The notes: generated from the letters alone by a model not told the origin. 64,000 bases of DNA from Doryteuthis pealeii (GCA_023376005.1 CM042143.1:87074470-87138469); one strand, 5' to 3'. Counted from the first letter of the stretch, positions 1-11,190 are shown. Program-made: numbers and translations.

Positions 1-58
1 TAGTTTCAATAGCCAAAACTGCTTCTTATAACACGAGAACCTTCCACACATAGGTAAA

Positions 59-437
59 TCTATCTATACTTATATAAAGGGCAGTTGTGTGTATGTGGAA
101 ACTTCGAAAATAAAACAATTAAAGACAAAGTAAATATATATACACATTAAATATCACCAGGGCTTGGTTTTTGAGCAAAAATAGTGAAGATTTTATTTAT
201 GTTCGTAAAGATGATTAAAAAATGAAATTTAAATGATAACAGCATGGAATTTTTTGCATTTAGTATTTTAAATAGGAGACATTAATTTTTCTTTTCAGAT
301 TGTCTTTTTTTACATATGGATTTTAATGGGGGCATCCTGTGAGGGTCCATCTCGCAATTCAACAATAATGGATCTGTGAGACTACCTTTTTTTACCCCTC
401 CCCCTCTACCCAGGCGACGCCGGGTAGCCGCTTCTAG
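59..437 (+). mobile_element. Non-autonomous Helitron-like element, subfamily A copy 1
   Basis: The element opens with TCTATCTATACTT directly after an A and ends with CTAG (434-437) followed by T. Just inside the 3' end, 406-427 can form a strong GC-rich hairpin (CTACCC...GGGTAG arms with an inner GGCG/CGCC stem), then six bases and CTAG. This is the Helitron terminal layout: 5' TC, 3' hairpin plus CTRR, insertion between A and T. The same two ends recur in reverse at 26,610-26,930. There is no Rep/helicase ORF, so it is non-autonomous. Family membership is inferred from structure, not from a database match. Confidence 0.7.
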
Positions 438-904
438 TATTGATATATATGCAACAAAATCCAACAAAGAAGTACATAACAGCATACAGACTTTATTGTT
501 GGAGCACATTTAACAACATATGAACTAAACATAGGACGAATCTCTTTAAGAAGTAAGAAAGAGTTCTGGGTTCAACGAATAGATAAAAGTCCTACCTCGA
601 AAGGTTGTCATTACTTTGTACGGGACTACGTGGTGGTCAGCTCATGTAGACATGGTAGTGTTTAGAAAGCACACGTATAAGCCTATAGTTGAGGGAAGCC
701 CCCATCCCAAGTCCAAACGGACAGACACAACTTGTCTAATGCATCCTTGTGGATGTCAGAGGAAAGAGAGTTCTTCCCGGGCTGTGTTTAAATAGCCAGG
801 TAGTAACGCCATCTACTAGCAAATCCTGAGGAAAGAGAAGATAACCCTTTTCCAATATCAACCTCATCCACAATAATAATATAATAATAATATAATATAA
901 TAAA

Positions 905-939
<35 letters not shown>

Positions 940-969
940 AAAACTCTTGTGACGCTTTCAGGTTTTTGC

Positions 970-1033
<64 letters not shown>

Positions 1034-1064
1034 CAAGCGTCACTTGAGTTTTATTGGATCTTTT
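438..1064. repeat. Unassigned spacer with (AT)n microsatellites
   Basis: No gene was recognised. Long AT dinucleotide runs lie at about 904-940 and 976-1030. The short Tyr/Ile-rich ORF across them is a translation of the microsatellite and is not real. Confidence 0.7.
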
Positions 1065-1362
1065 GGACACATGTGCTGGATATGACATTAAACTGCATCT
1101 GATGGTCAAGTTCCAATTCTGGAGCTCTGGGGAGTGAGGAGTACCCTTTCATTGCCATTACTCCCATGTCCACCTTGACTCGAAGTGGTAGTAATTGGTC
1201 CTATCTATGGGTTAAATAGAAAAAATGAGTTTTTAAAAATTCAAAATAAAAAAACAACATTTTGTTCAATACCCATCAAGAATGAATAAAGCAAAATGTC
1301 TTCGGCATAAAGTAACCCAACAAGGGTTGACATGCCGTAAAATCCAACCAACTAACCAACTT
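1065..1362 (-). repeat. Dispersed repeat R1, 5' half (reverse)
   Basis: It shares blocks with many other places in the window: a segment around CCATTACTCCCA, the phrase ATCTATGGGTTAAATAGA, and CATCAAGAATGAATAAA ending in a CCAACCAACTAACC run. R1 is a dispersed repeat of about 0.9 kb of unknown class. No transposase, reverse transcriptase or tRNA-like head was recognised in it. Confidence 0.75.
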
Positions 1363-1368
1363 TCTGGA

Positions 1369-2345
1369 GGCTGAATGGTATTTTATTGCATTTACCAAAC
1401 TTAAAGATAAGAGTCTTAATAATTATATCAAAGATTTCTATAAGTTTCTACACGGGAGTTTTTTAGTAAAAGAACCATGAATACAGAATCCTGCTAAAAA
1501 ATATCAATAAAGAAACTAACCCTGTTTTACTTATTTTTCAAGATAACAGTGAGTAATTTTTCCCCAATCGGATAATTTGATCTTTGAATTAACTGTTTTT
1601 CTTTGTAACAACTCTTTATGTTCGTTATTTATTTATTTATTTTTTTGCAAGATTTTTAAAAAAGTTCAAAAATATTTATGTTTCTTCCTCAACGTTGTCT
1701 AAACTGATCACTATGAGCCTTCCTGGCACCAAAAAGATCCCTCGGACATTTTTCAAACGCAGACCTTTACTGGGAACACACGCTATCGACAGGCCAGGAG
1801 AAAACTTCTTCTCCAAGAAATAGCTATGAACCTAGAAATAAAGTCTGAACCTTAAAAGTATCTTTTGTCTTTTGTCTCTTTCTCTTCCTTAATTTGTTTT
1901 CAGTTTGATGACTAACAGAAGGAAGAATCACATATAATGGGATTTAAAAAAAAGAAAAAGAAACTAACAACACCAGTAGAAACATCCCACCAAATAACAA
2001 AAGGCTAATCGCACATTAGGTACCACCAAAATATGTCACGTGATCAGTTTAGGCAATGTTGAAGGAAGAAACGTAAATATTTTTGAACTTATTTAAAATC
2101 TCGCAAAAAAACAAATAACGATCATGAAGAGTTGTTACAAAGAAAAACAGTTAATTTAAAGATAAAATTATCCGATTGGGGAAAAATAATCACCGTTATC
2201 TTTTTTTTAAGACAAGGTCATTTTCTTTATTGATATTTTTTTATCAGAATTTTGTTTTCATGTTTCTTTTAAAAAAACTCCCGTGTAGAAACTTATAGAA
2301 ATTCTTTGATATAATTATTAAGACACTTATCTTTATAGAAAAAAA
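1369..2345. mobile_element. Foldback element FB1 with inverted arms of about 310 bp
   Basis: The left arm (about 1,395-1,712) is repeated in inverse at about 2,036-2,340. Shared landmarks are the reverse complements of ACACGGGAGTTTTT, GATAATTTTATC-like sequence, TTGTAACAACTCTT and AACGTTG/CAATGTT. About 320 bp of unique-looking sequence separates the arms. No ORF was recognised. The opening phrase (GGAGGCTGAA...TTTTATTGCATTT) recurs at 3,290, so at least one more partial copy is present. Confidence 0.6.
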
Positions 2346-2488
2346 AAAGTAAAAATCGTTTTTTGTCGGTTCATTTTTTTAAAATATTTCATAAAATAAA
2401 TAGCGGTGGTAGACCTCGTAAAAAATATTTCCCCCAATATATTTTAGAAAAAACCTATTTCAGACATTTTCATCAATGGGTAAATAAT

Positions 2489-2845
2489 GATGGAAATGTT
2501 CGCGAAAAACGGACCATTAATTGATTTTTCATAGAATTTTTTTAAAAGCCTCTAATCATAACTTGTTTTTGGCTACGTTAAATTTCGATTGATTTAACGG
2601 TGCAAAAATGTAAACATTGTTTTTCGTTTGTAATTTTCATTATTTCCGTAAGCTGAAATTTAAAAAAAAACAATCATCATGAGTTGTTTTTTTTTTTTTG
2701 TTTTTTTTTGTTGTTGTTTTTTTTTTTAATGTTTCTTCTTTCGAATGGACAAAAAAAATTCAAAATAATATTAACCTTTACGCAAGTTTCATTGTGATAA
2801 ATATAGGTGGGGGTGTAAATTTCACAGGGAAGAAGGTGGTACCTA
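2489..2845. repeat. Dispersed repeat G, copy 1
   Basis: The block runs from CGGACCATTAATTGATTTTTC through GGCTACGTTAAATTTCGATTG and CATTATTTCCGTAAGCTG to a terminal GGTGGTACCT. It recurs at 3,810-4,130 and 8,706-8,942. It is non-coding and its class is unknown. A long T-rich stretch (2,684-2,730) interrupts it. Confidence 0.65.
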
Positions 2846-3674
2846 TCGCACATGAATGTATTAACCCTTTGAAATAAACATTACACCAAGTTTAAAAATA
2901 GAACGGTAATTCTAGATGCGAATTTTGGAGCGAAAATCAAACACATGCGGACGTAGTTGTAAACAAAACACGTGATTCCTAAATGTATCAACCTATGATA
3001 ATAAGTCTGAATTTTAGTCGGGATGAGCCGACTACTCATTCTAGTATTTACATTTATTTTAAAATACATATGAATTACATTTGCTTTTATGGTTCCCCAA
3101 CATCCAATTTTATTTTATATGTAACGCGGTCCCTGGGGCGGGGGCATATCACTCCCGGTTGAAAACAAAAGAGATTAAGTATTTTCGGCGCCAAAACGAC
3201 TTATCACGAGTCACTTTCATTAATGATAATTTATTTCCAGCAATAAATCAACACCGACCCTTCGATAATGACATATAACTTGTTTTTCTGTAGGAGGCTG
3301 AAGAGTGTTTTATTGCATTTCCCGAACTCCATATAGAACTATCTTTGGTTTGACAATAAAACGTTAATAAATTATTGGGGAATCTAAAATTAAATATAAA
3401 CGATATAAACTATATTCAGATTACCGGCTTAATAATGGTATCCAATAAAATTGGTTAAACTTATGTGTTCCAATTTTGGTACTTAAGTATCTTCATAATT
3501 GTGTTTTCGGTTAAACTTGCAAATCGTCATCAAAATTAAAACGGAAACTTATTTGGTGGTGAACAATGACAGATTAACTACAGTGTTTGAATGAACTTTT
3601 TTGCGAATTAATTGGGTTACGGTTTAGGGGTGTGGGGATTAAGGTTGTTTTTAAATACGTATTGCTTTAAAAAA
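2846..3674. other. Unassigned AT-rich stretch
   Basis: Nothing was recognised apart from the FB1-like opening phrase at about 3,287-3,325. Two short ORFs (2,881-3,069 minus and 3,081-3,278 plus) have no recognisable motif and are not supported. Confidence 0.5.
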
Positions 3675-4130
3675 AAAAATTAGTCGGCAATGTTGAAGGA
3701 AGAAATGTAAATATTTTTTTTTTATATATATCTTGCAAAATAAAAATAACAAACATAAAGAGTTGTTACAAAGAAAAACAGATCAAATTATCCGATTGGA
3801 GAAAATTATTATGGAAATTTTCGTGAAAATCGGACCATTAATTGATTTTTCATAGAATTTTTTAAAAGCCTCTAGTCGTAACTTGTTTTTAGCTACGTTA
3901 AATTTCAATTGATTTAACGGTGCGAAAATGTAAACATTGTTTTCGTTTATAATTTTCATTATTTCCGTAAGCTGAAAATTTTTTTTTGAAATCATCATGA
4001 GATTTTTTAATTTAAAAAAAAATTTGTCTTCTTTTGAATAGACAAAACATTTCAAGATAATATTAACCTTTTTGCAAGTTTCATTGTGTTAAATAAAGGG
4101 GGGTAATAAATTTGAGGGTGGGCAAATTGG
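3675..4130. repeat. FB1 arm fragment joined to repeat G copy 2
   Basis: Positions 3,680-3,808 repeat the right arm of FB1 (CAATGTTGAAGGAAGAAA, GAGTTGTTACAAAGAAAAAC, TTATCCGATTGG). Positions 3,810-4,130 repeat block G up to a shared GGAGGTAGCT-like end. FB1 arm followed by G is the same order as at 2,036-2,845, so G may be part of a larger element. Confidence 0.55.
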
Positions 4131-4239
4131 AGGTAGCTAGGGAACAGGTGCTGCCTGGGGGAAGTAACGAGGCGACTCGAAAATATTTCAAATAATTTTC
4201 CTGACAGATTTGCAGTTATGGTTAAATGAGAGACAGTTG

Positions 4240-4484
4240 GTGTCATGTTCCTTAAAAGTACGACTGTTATCATCTTGCAACACTCTCTGGTTAAAATTTA
4301 GACTGTCCAAATCGTCCAAAATGAAATGCAAGAATGTAAATCCTGATTATCTGGTGTTGCTTATCTACGGATTTTAAAAATTATTTCCGATGAGTGTCAT
4401 CACCTCAGCTAAATAATGGACCATTCCATTTTTATTTTAAAGAAAAAAGGGGGAGAAAAGGGACATGCTACACAGAAAAAATAT

Positions 4485-4515
<31 letters not shown>

Positions 4516-4737
4516 GAAAGGAAAGATAGCGAAATCGATGACGCCAATCTGTTTCAATCGAACATGAGGAAAAGATGAAAAGACGGAGAGAAAGAAAAAT
4601 AGAGTGAGAGAGAGAGTTAAATCAAGATTATTATATTTTTAACGCATTGAACTATTTCGCAATAGCTATTAAGTAAACATATGAAACGTTGTAATAATTA
4701 AATTATCATACTGTGGCATATCCACAGGTCCTGCTAG
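4240..4737 (+). mobile_element. Helitron-like element, subfamily D copy 1
   Basis: The 5' part contains TTATCATCTTGCAACAC, shared by the other D copies. The 3' end is a TGTGG...CCACA hairpin followed by GGTCCTG and CTAG (4,734-4,737), then T. A (GAAA)n tract at 4,487-4,515 sits where other copies carry (TC)n or (GAAA)n runs. It is non-coding and the exact 5' border is uncertain. Confidence 0.6.
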
Positions 4738-4837
4738 TTATATGAATCCTAACAAAGAACTATTGTTACCATTTGTCCATAATAAGACATTTATAGAATA
4801 CAATTCTATATTTTTAAATAAATACACGTACACATTT

Positions 4838-5090
4838 CTTTTCCCAAACTTAAGGAAAAGAGATTAAAACAAACACACAACACAATCCTTTTCCCAAACT
4901 TAAGGAAAAGAGATTAAAACAAACACACAACACAATTTTTCTCAAACTTAAGGAAAAGAGATTAAAACAAACACACAACACAATCCTTTTCCCAAACTTA
5001 AGCAAAAGAGATTAAAACGAACACACGAACACAAATCCTTTTCCTAAATTTAAGGAAAAGTGATTAAAATAAATGTTTACACAAAAATCA
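4838..5090. repeat. Minisatellite, five units of about 50 bp
   Basis: The unit CCTTTTCCCAAACTTAAGGA followed by AAAGAGATTAAAACAAACACACAAC is repeated about five times head to tail. The inner units are almost identical and the last is more diverged. Unit lengths run about 48-52 bp. There are no spacers between units, so it is not a CRISPR array. Confidence 0.9.
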
Positions 5091-5938
5091 AAATCGATTG
5101 GCTAGGTTAGTATTGCTCTCAACTACGTCCGCGCGTTTGCACCAAAAATTAATTACTTTTCGATCCTATCTTCTAATTATAAAAAACGGAGAAGAAATCA
5201 ACAGACAGACAGACTTCATCTCACGTTCAAAGCGGACACATCCGACGACCGCAAACAAACACACGAATCCCGTCTCGCTGCCAGATAGAATACGACCAAG
5301 AAACAGGTGTTCGGACGAACGATTCCACAGCCTCAACACAATTACTACTACTACCAATATTCTTACCACTTCGTTCTACCTACACCAGGAATACGTTTCA
5401 GCAGGCCATATATACAAAACTTGATTCTCATTTCTGTCCACATCTAAACGAACTTTTCCAAACTTAACATACGAACTTTTACATTTTACATTACACTTTT
5501 CTTAGAAAACCTTTCCATGTCATATATACACATTGTATCTCTTTTATACATCCACATTTTGTTGATTATCGCAAATTTATTCTCTGAATAAATTTATTTG
5601 TTATTTTATAATTACATGCATTTGTTTTATCATTTCTCCGTATTTTCTACCTAAACTGTGTCATATTTTTATTCGTCATTCCTAATATTATTGAACACAT
5701 TCTCATAATCCTCTACACATTAATCTGGTTGTTATGACAACAATCTAATTAATATTCATCAAAGTTCACACCTATTAAAACACTTATCTACTAATCTACT
5801 AATGTCAAAGGAAATGAATCGCAATTGTTTTTGTTTTATGCTGCATTGAAACTGTCGGGGGAAAACAACGTGGATGTTTCTCCCGACATGAATGCGGAAG
5901 GGGCCAGCAACGAGCGTACTGGGTAATTAGCCACCCGG
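5091..5938. other. Unassigned stretch
   Basis: No element was recognised. An open frame at 5,098-5,424 (108 codons, Thr/Arg/Ser-rich) has no motif and its antisense frame is equally open, so I do not call it a gene. The GC-richer patch at 5,855-5,935 is also unexplained. Confidence 0.4.
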
Positions 5939-6201
5939 CTAGTTAGTGTAAGTGGTTTGCGAAATTTTGTGAGCTTTCCAGCTAGTCACTAGTATTGCGA
6001 AACACACCCACCAACCGAAGCTCATGGGAGGCGGGTACAAAAAAATACGTTGATCCCGTTGAACTATATAACAACAGAAAATATCTCTGTTTGAACAGTT
6101 AATTTTTTGGTCTTGGTCAAAAAACATCTGAGAAAAACCAAATCACCCCAGATTCTACGGAAATTTTGAGTTTGTTTAAAAGTTTTTTAGATTTATGTGG
6201 G

Positions 6202-6232
<31 letters not shown>

Positions 6233-6700
6233 TTCTTAAATGAATTGACATTTCTTCATTTGTATTCAATGTCTTCATAAAAACATTTCTGAATTGTTGG
6301 TAATCCTTAACTTTTTCCTCATAAATTCCTACCATAAAATAAACTGAACCCTCATTTTATGTCCGTGTTTTTGCAATAAATGTTTTATTTTTCTTGCACC
6401 CGTTTTCTTGATTTGTTAAAGAATAAAGAATAAAGAAAATATATTTAGTATTGTAAAATAACGGGTGCAAGAAAAATAAAACATTTATTGCAAAAACACG
6501 GACATAAAATGAGGGTTCAGTTTATTTTATGGTAGGAATTTACGAGGAAAAGGTTAAGGATTACCTGATTATTTTTCTTTCAGACACACGAAACTTTTTT
6601 TGCAATTGACCTCATTGATTGACCTCGATTGTCGTCAATTGTCCGCTTAATTTTGTGAATAAATTCAGGTGTTCTTATTGAATCAGAGCGGTTAGAATCT

Positions 6701-6737
<37 letters not shown>

Positions 6738-6914
6738 TTTTGACATAGAGGGCAAAACGTCGTCATTTTCATTTTCTAACTCTTTATGAATATTGTGTAC
6801 AAAAGAACTTGCAGCTTTAAGAAAACGTGCAATTTCTAAATCTCCATGATCAGCCTCTGATGCCACAATCACAGCACACCTTTTCATTTCATTAGTTAAC
6901 AAAGAGTCTATCAT
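5939..6914 (-). pseudogene. Decayed Tc1/mariner (IS630-type) transposase
   Basis: Reading the minus strand from 6,914, an N-terminal segment is recognisable: CAVIVASEADHGDLEIARFL, then after an expanded lysine run RSDSIRTPEFIH and an SMRSIAKK-like helix-turn-helix segment (to about 6,570). Downstream, 6,190-6,120 reads SKKLLNKLK...GVIWFFSD and continues in another frame as FDQDQK, which resembles the first catalytic-Asp block (FFSDEKNFDQDQK type) of these transposases. Poly(A) expansions (6,209-6,234 and 6,703-6,734 on the plus strand appear as T runs), frameshifts and a 260-bp foldback insertion break the gene. It is inactive. The family is assigned from remembered motifs and not from a search. 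Confidence 0.65.
6300..6562. repeat. Near-perfect hairpin inside the transposase wreck
   Basis: Arms of about 107 bp (6,300-6,406 and 6,455-6,561) are almost perfect reverse complements. They share TAATCCTTAACTTTTTCCTC and CTTGCACCCG, with a loop of about 50 bp. The hairpin separates the helix-turn-helix part of the transposase from its catalytic-block part. Confidence 0.85.
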
Positions 6915-7540
6915 TATTGATTTCTGGAAAAAAAATGAAGTAAAGGTTAATCCAATACAGTATTAATTAGGTATACCTAATTTGTCGAAAATGTGTTAAA
7001 AATAAATTACATGTGTAATATTATTTTGCTTTTCTTTTATTAATGCCCATTATGTTACTACTTTTCGACTTAGACAAAAATTTGACCTTAAATAATCGAC
7101 TTAATTAATTTTAGTTCCTTTTTAAAATTCGTAGCAGCCGATTTTTTGTGTATACCTAGTATTAATCTAAAAGGCATGTGTTCTCAATTATCGTACGTAC
7201 CCTGTAGAGTCGATTTACTCAGAAAGTGTTCAAAGTATCCCTTCAATTATTCGGTTGATAAACGGTGTCGTATTTTACTCGATGTTCTCACTTCACTTTC
7301 GGTCGTACACGAATTTGAAGAAGAAAAAATCAACCTGTGGTGTAATCAGCCTGGATCCATTAGTTAAGTCAAACGTATCCGTCGAGCACTAAAATCCATT
7401 AAAAGTAGCAAAGTTAGGTGTACATAATTGGTTTAAAAGTCTTCCATTACGGGTTTTAGGTTTACAAGCAACTATTTAATCTAATTTCTTGGTTCATTGA
7501 GAAACTCGTTTCTGGCAACACCGCTCGTTTGTAAGAAAAC

Positions 7541-7600
<60 letters not shown>

Positions 7601-7637
7601 CACGTTTGTTTTGTTTGTTTATTTGTCTGTTTTGTTT
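6915..7637. other. Unassigned spacer with (AT)n at 7,545-7,595
   Basis: No element was recognised. The frame at 7,146-7,367 has no motif. A TA dinucleotide run of about 50 bp ends the stretch. Confidence 0.5.
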
Positions 7638-8182
7638 TACGGCATATCAACCACGGTGGGTCATTTAATGCCAGCAAAGTTTTTGAAAGATTCGTAGCGA
7701 TAGTTTGGAAGAAACTTTTTTTAAATTCAATTTTTTTTGTAAACAAATTTTCTATTTAACCCATAGATGTAACAGGTACACCCACTCCGGGCCGGAGTGG
7801 ACCTGGGAGTAATGGTGATGAAGGGGTGCTCCACATTTCCCAGGCCTTCAGAATTGGAACCTCACCATCAGTTAGAGTTTAAAGTCATACCCAGGACATG
7901 AAGACCCTCAGTTACTGCCTTCTAGCACATATATGATAAAAAGGGGTTGGGGCTTGTCATAAGCGCAATAAAGTTGGGACAATCATATAGGTGCTAGGGC
8001 TTGACGTTATAAGCCGATTGATGGGAGGGGGCTTCTTCGACCGCCTAAGTAAGGGTCTAAGTGGAGAATTGCATGTCATGGACTACTCATCCACTAGGAT
8101 TCCATCTATAAGCATCATGGGTCGCCAACCACGGCCAATAGGTGGCCCCATTGGGGAGTGTCTTACCTCTCTGCAGAGGTGA
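7638..8182 (+). repeat. Repeat R1, long copy
   Basis: It contains the R1 blocks in order: GGCATATCAACC, TTTAACCCATAGATG, ACCTGGGAGTAATGGTGATG, GGTGCTAGGGCTTGACGT, AAGCATCATGGGTCGCCA and the terminal CTCTGCAGAGGTGA. The short ORF inside (7,991-8,182) has look-alikes in other R1 copies only because the DNA is shared. Confidence 0.8.
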
Positions 8183-8331
8183 TGTATTAATACTCGTGTT
8201 CCTTATTTGTAAAAAAAAATGGGAACTAGTGTACTTGTTAGTCACCCATCAATATCGTGATCAGCTTTAAAGCTCCTTAACTTCAATGATCAGATGAGAA
8301 ACAGTAATTTCCCAGGTGAATCTAATCATTA

Positions 8332-8702
8332 TCTATATATTAATACTGGTGTGCGTACAACCGTTATCATCTTGCAACACCTTCTAGTTAAAAAATGAGA
8401 CCGTCCAAATCGCCCAAGACGAAGTGCAAAAATGTAAATCCTGATTATCTGGTGTTGCTAATCTGCCAAATTCTTATCTGTTATGAGTGTCGTCACCTCA
8501 GCTGAATAATGGGCCATTCAGTTTTTATTACAATGAAAGAAAGGGAAGAAAAAGGACATGCCACACAGAAAAAATATAATAAGAAAGAAAGAAAGAAAGA
8601 AAGAATTAATGAAAGAGAGTTGGGGAACGATACAGAGAGGAAGCGAACGTGCGGAAGCGATAACGCTAATCTGTTTACATTGAACATAAGGAAAAGATGA
8701 AA
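8332..8702 (+). mobile_element. Helitron-like element, subfamily D copy 2 (3' truncated)
   Basis: It starts A|TCTATATATTAATAC and continues with CCGTTATCATCTTGCAACAC, the D leader. It also holds the GGAAGCGATAACGCTAATC block. It stops at about 8,702, where repeat G begins, so the 3' hairpin and CTAG are missing. A (GAAA)n run lies at 8,580-8,604. Confidence 0.6.
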
Positions 8703-8705
8703 AGA

Positions 8706-8942
8706 TCTTGTTTTTGGCTACGTTAAATTTCAATTGATTTAACGGTGCAAAAATGTAAACATGGTTTTTCGTTTATAATTTTCATTATTTCCGTAAGCTG
8801 ATTTTTTATTAGATTATCAGGAGTTTGTTCAATGTTTCTTTCGAATGGACAAAATTTTTTCAAGATAATATTAACATTTATGCAAGTTTTATTGTGGTAA
8901 ATATAGGAGGGGGTAGATTTCACAGGGAAAATTGGTGGTACC
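8706..8942. repeat. Dispersed repeat G, copy 3
   Basis: It shares CTTGTTTTTGGCTACG, TTAAATTTCAATTGATTTAAC, TTTCCGTAAGCTGA and the terminal GGTGGTACCT with 2,489-2,845. Confidence 0.7.
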
Positions 8943-9094
8943 TATATTCGCATTATTCTAAAAATATATACACTTGAAACATGCGCAACTGTTTTCTTTA
9001 ATTAAAAATACAAACATTGTTTATTGAGTGTCGGTATAAAGACTCTACTATAGATCTTAACCCCCCCTTAAAATTTCCTTCCGTCCCCCAATAT

Positions 9095-9246
9095 ATCATC
9101 ATCATCATCATCATCTCGCGCTAGTAGCACGGATATCCATGACAATTTCTCACCAACCGTCCCTCGTGAGGTCCTCTGCACAGCATCCAGTATCCGCGCA
9201 TAGCTGGACAATGCTGGCCTTTGCTGGACGGTCTGCACTGATCTAC
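9095..9246 (-). mobile_element. LINE-like 3' end with trinucleotide tail
   Basis: On the minus strand a GC-richer segment ends in GCGCGAG and then a (ATG)n run (plus-strand ATC repeats at 9,095-9,114). A GC-richer body closed by a simple-repeat tail is typical of some non-LTR retrotransposons. A similar arrangement with clear reverse-transcriptase similarity lies at 22,255-22,612. No protein domain is readable here. Confidence 0.4.
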
Positions 9247-9990
9247 CGGTGCTCTTCCAATATGTGATCTACCGAGTTGTTTACATTCCAATAAGTGATC
9301 TACCCATTAACTACCCATTAGTTACCCATTAATCTGTGGATTAGTTAGCAAACTACGGAGTTGTTAAACTACGTAGTTGTTTACATTCTAATATGTGAAC
9401 TACTAACCCTAACCATAACCCTAACCCTAATGGGTAGATTACATGTTATTGAGAATTCTGGGGTATGGGAGTTATCGTCCTTTGTCTGCGAGCCTCTGTT
9501 TCAAACCAACCAATCATGAGCCAGCATACTTTGGCGGCAAAGCCGAATAAGCAAACTCATGCTCTCTTCTGATCCAGCTAGCACTGGAGACAGACCTAAA
9601 ACAGGGTCGCTCCATCTCTTCCTCAACAATCAGAATCAGAGTCGGACATCAACAGAAAGTCTATCATATCCGAACTATCAGAAGGCCGTAGCAAGGGCTC
9701 CGGTAATACCCTATCCCAGGACTCAGATAAGTTTATTACAAATTATTATTTGTGCAAACGAACTAAAGTTTGCAACCTATTGTTATTCTGTAATACAGTC
9801 TTTTATTCATATTTCTAGTTGTTTGGTTATTTCTTTAACTCTCAACCTGTCTGCCACACTCGTGGTTAACTCCATACTTCACACCTTGGACTACTGTCGT
9901 TTCGTCTCTTGTTTCTGTATAATATAAATAACTCGGTAGATCACATATTGGATTAGAAACCATTCGGTAGATCACATATTGAAAGAGCAC
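9247..9990. repeat. Composite repeat with inverted ends and telomere-like core
   Basis: GTGCTCTTCCAATATGTGAT plus CTACCGAG on the left recurs inverted at about 9,930-9,990. Variants of AATATGTGATCTACC, ACCCATTA and GTAGTTGTTTACATT are scattered inside. A TAACCC-type run sits at 9,406-9,432. An ORF (9,559-9,927) shows no motif I recognise. Confidence 0.45.
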
Positions 9991-10177
9991 CGACCTGCCC
10001 ATGTGCTGGTTTCCAAAGGAGGACGTCGCTTATGAGTTGCTTCTCCAGCAGTGCCCAGCATGTCTTTCCTTACCGAATGTTCAGTGTTAGTGTATCCAAG
10101 GATGCACTAATGCTTTATAAGGACTTAGTGTTGATTATAAACTAATACCCACTATTTTTATAATGCTTTTCTCAAGG

Positions 10178-10280
10178 TCATTAGCGTATAGTAAAATGCA
10201 AACAGACTTGTCCCGGATTTGAACTTGGCTCTCGGGGTCCATTTTCTCTAAACCATTACACCAGACTGCGTCACCAAATG
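10178..10280 (-). mobile_element. SINE S2 head fragment
   Basis: Minus-strand sequence resembles a tRNA-type promoter head: a TGGTGTAATGGTT-like A box and a TTCAAATCC-like B box. It shares ATTAGCG...GCAAACAG...ACCATTACACCA with 40,829-40,925 and the head of 31,222-31,498. Confidence 0.55.
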
Positions 10281-10501
10281 ACAATGCAAGAGAAAAATAT
10301 CTTTGGTGATAAAATGTCAGATATTAATGAAGAAAAGAAAAAGAGACAGTGTAAGAGAAAAAAGATATTTTCAAGGTTTGGTGATAAAATGTCAAGTATT
10401 TCCAAAAGCATAAGATAGACGTTTTAGGTTTCTTGTAGTTTCCTCCTTTCCCATAATACACTAGATCATGACATTATCTTCTTTTCACTCTCACATTCCC
10501 A

Positions 10502-10532
<31 letters not shown>

Positions 10533-10567
10533 CAACATTCAGAAGAGGTTTTGAATATTTCTTTTGA
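10281..10567. repeat. Unassigned spacer with (ATC)n
   Basis: A run of about 10 ATC triplets lies at 10,503-10,533. Two near copies of an AGATATT...GGTGATAAAATGTCA phrase occur at about 10,300-10,330 and 10,366-10,400. Nothing else was recognised. Confidence 0.6.
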
Positions 10568-10674
10568 CTAGCAGGACCTGTGGATATACCAGAGTATGGT
10601 GATTTGATTATTACAACGTTTGATATGTTTACTTAAGAGCGATTGAAAAATAGTTCAATATATAAAAAATCCCC

Positions 10675-10746
<72 letters not shown>

Positions 10747-10920
10747 TTCTTTCCTTCTTTTCATCTTTTCATTATGTTCGATTGAAACAGATTAGCGTTA
10801 TCGCTTCCGCGTGCTCATACCCTCTCTATTAACCTTTCCTCCACTCTTTCTTTCTTTCTTATTATATTTTTCTGTGTATCATGTCCTTTTTCTTCCCTTT
10901 CTTTGTTTCTTTATAATAAC
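10568..10920 (-). mobile_element. Helitron-like element, subfamily D copy 3
   Basis: The CTAG terminus (10,568-10,571) lies at the left, followed inward by CAGGACC and TGTGGATATACCAGAG (the D hairpin in reverse), then the ATTACAACGTTTGATATG block. A (TC)n run of about 65 bp occupies 10,676-10,742. The 5' end is truncated near 10,920. Confidence 0.65.
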
Positions 10921-11039
10921 GAGAAGAAAAAAACAACTACACAAATAATATAAATATGGACATAAAATGAATGTGATTCCCTAACCTCTGAGCATAAAAT
11001 AACCCAAGACAGCATTATTTGTCTGAATTTTTGAGATGA

Positions 11040-11190
11040 GGCTTGATGTGTTTAATTTTTATTTTTCGGGCTGTTGTACTTATCTTGATAGTGGTATGTA
11101 AAATCAGCGGCCGAAAAGTTGTGATTTTACATACCACAATAAAGATAAGGACAACAGTCCGAAAAATCAAAATTATAAACCCTAGACGGG
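11040..11190. repeat. Short palindrome related to Penelope-LTR-like repeats
   Basis: The left arm GGGCTGTTGTACTTATC...GTGGTATGTAAAATCA is mirrored by TGATTTTACATACCAC...GATAAGGACAACAGTCC around a GCGGCCGAAAAG centre. GAGATGAGGCTTGAT just upstream is shared with 16,290 and 47,750-47,930. Confidence 0.7.

Noticed and set aside
4838..5090. Regular 50-bp repeats considered as a CRISPR array
   Set aside because: Units are contiguous without spacers and lie in animal DNA; it is a minisatellite.
5098..5424. 108-codon frame on the plus strand
   Set aside because: No domain, no splice context, and the opposite strand is equally open; composition is low-complexity Thr/Arg/Ser.
7146..7367. 73-codon frame considered as a small gene
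   Set aside because: No recognisable motif, promoter or homologous segment within the window.
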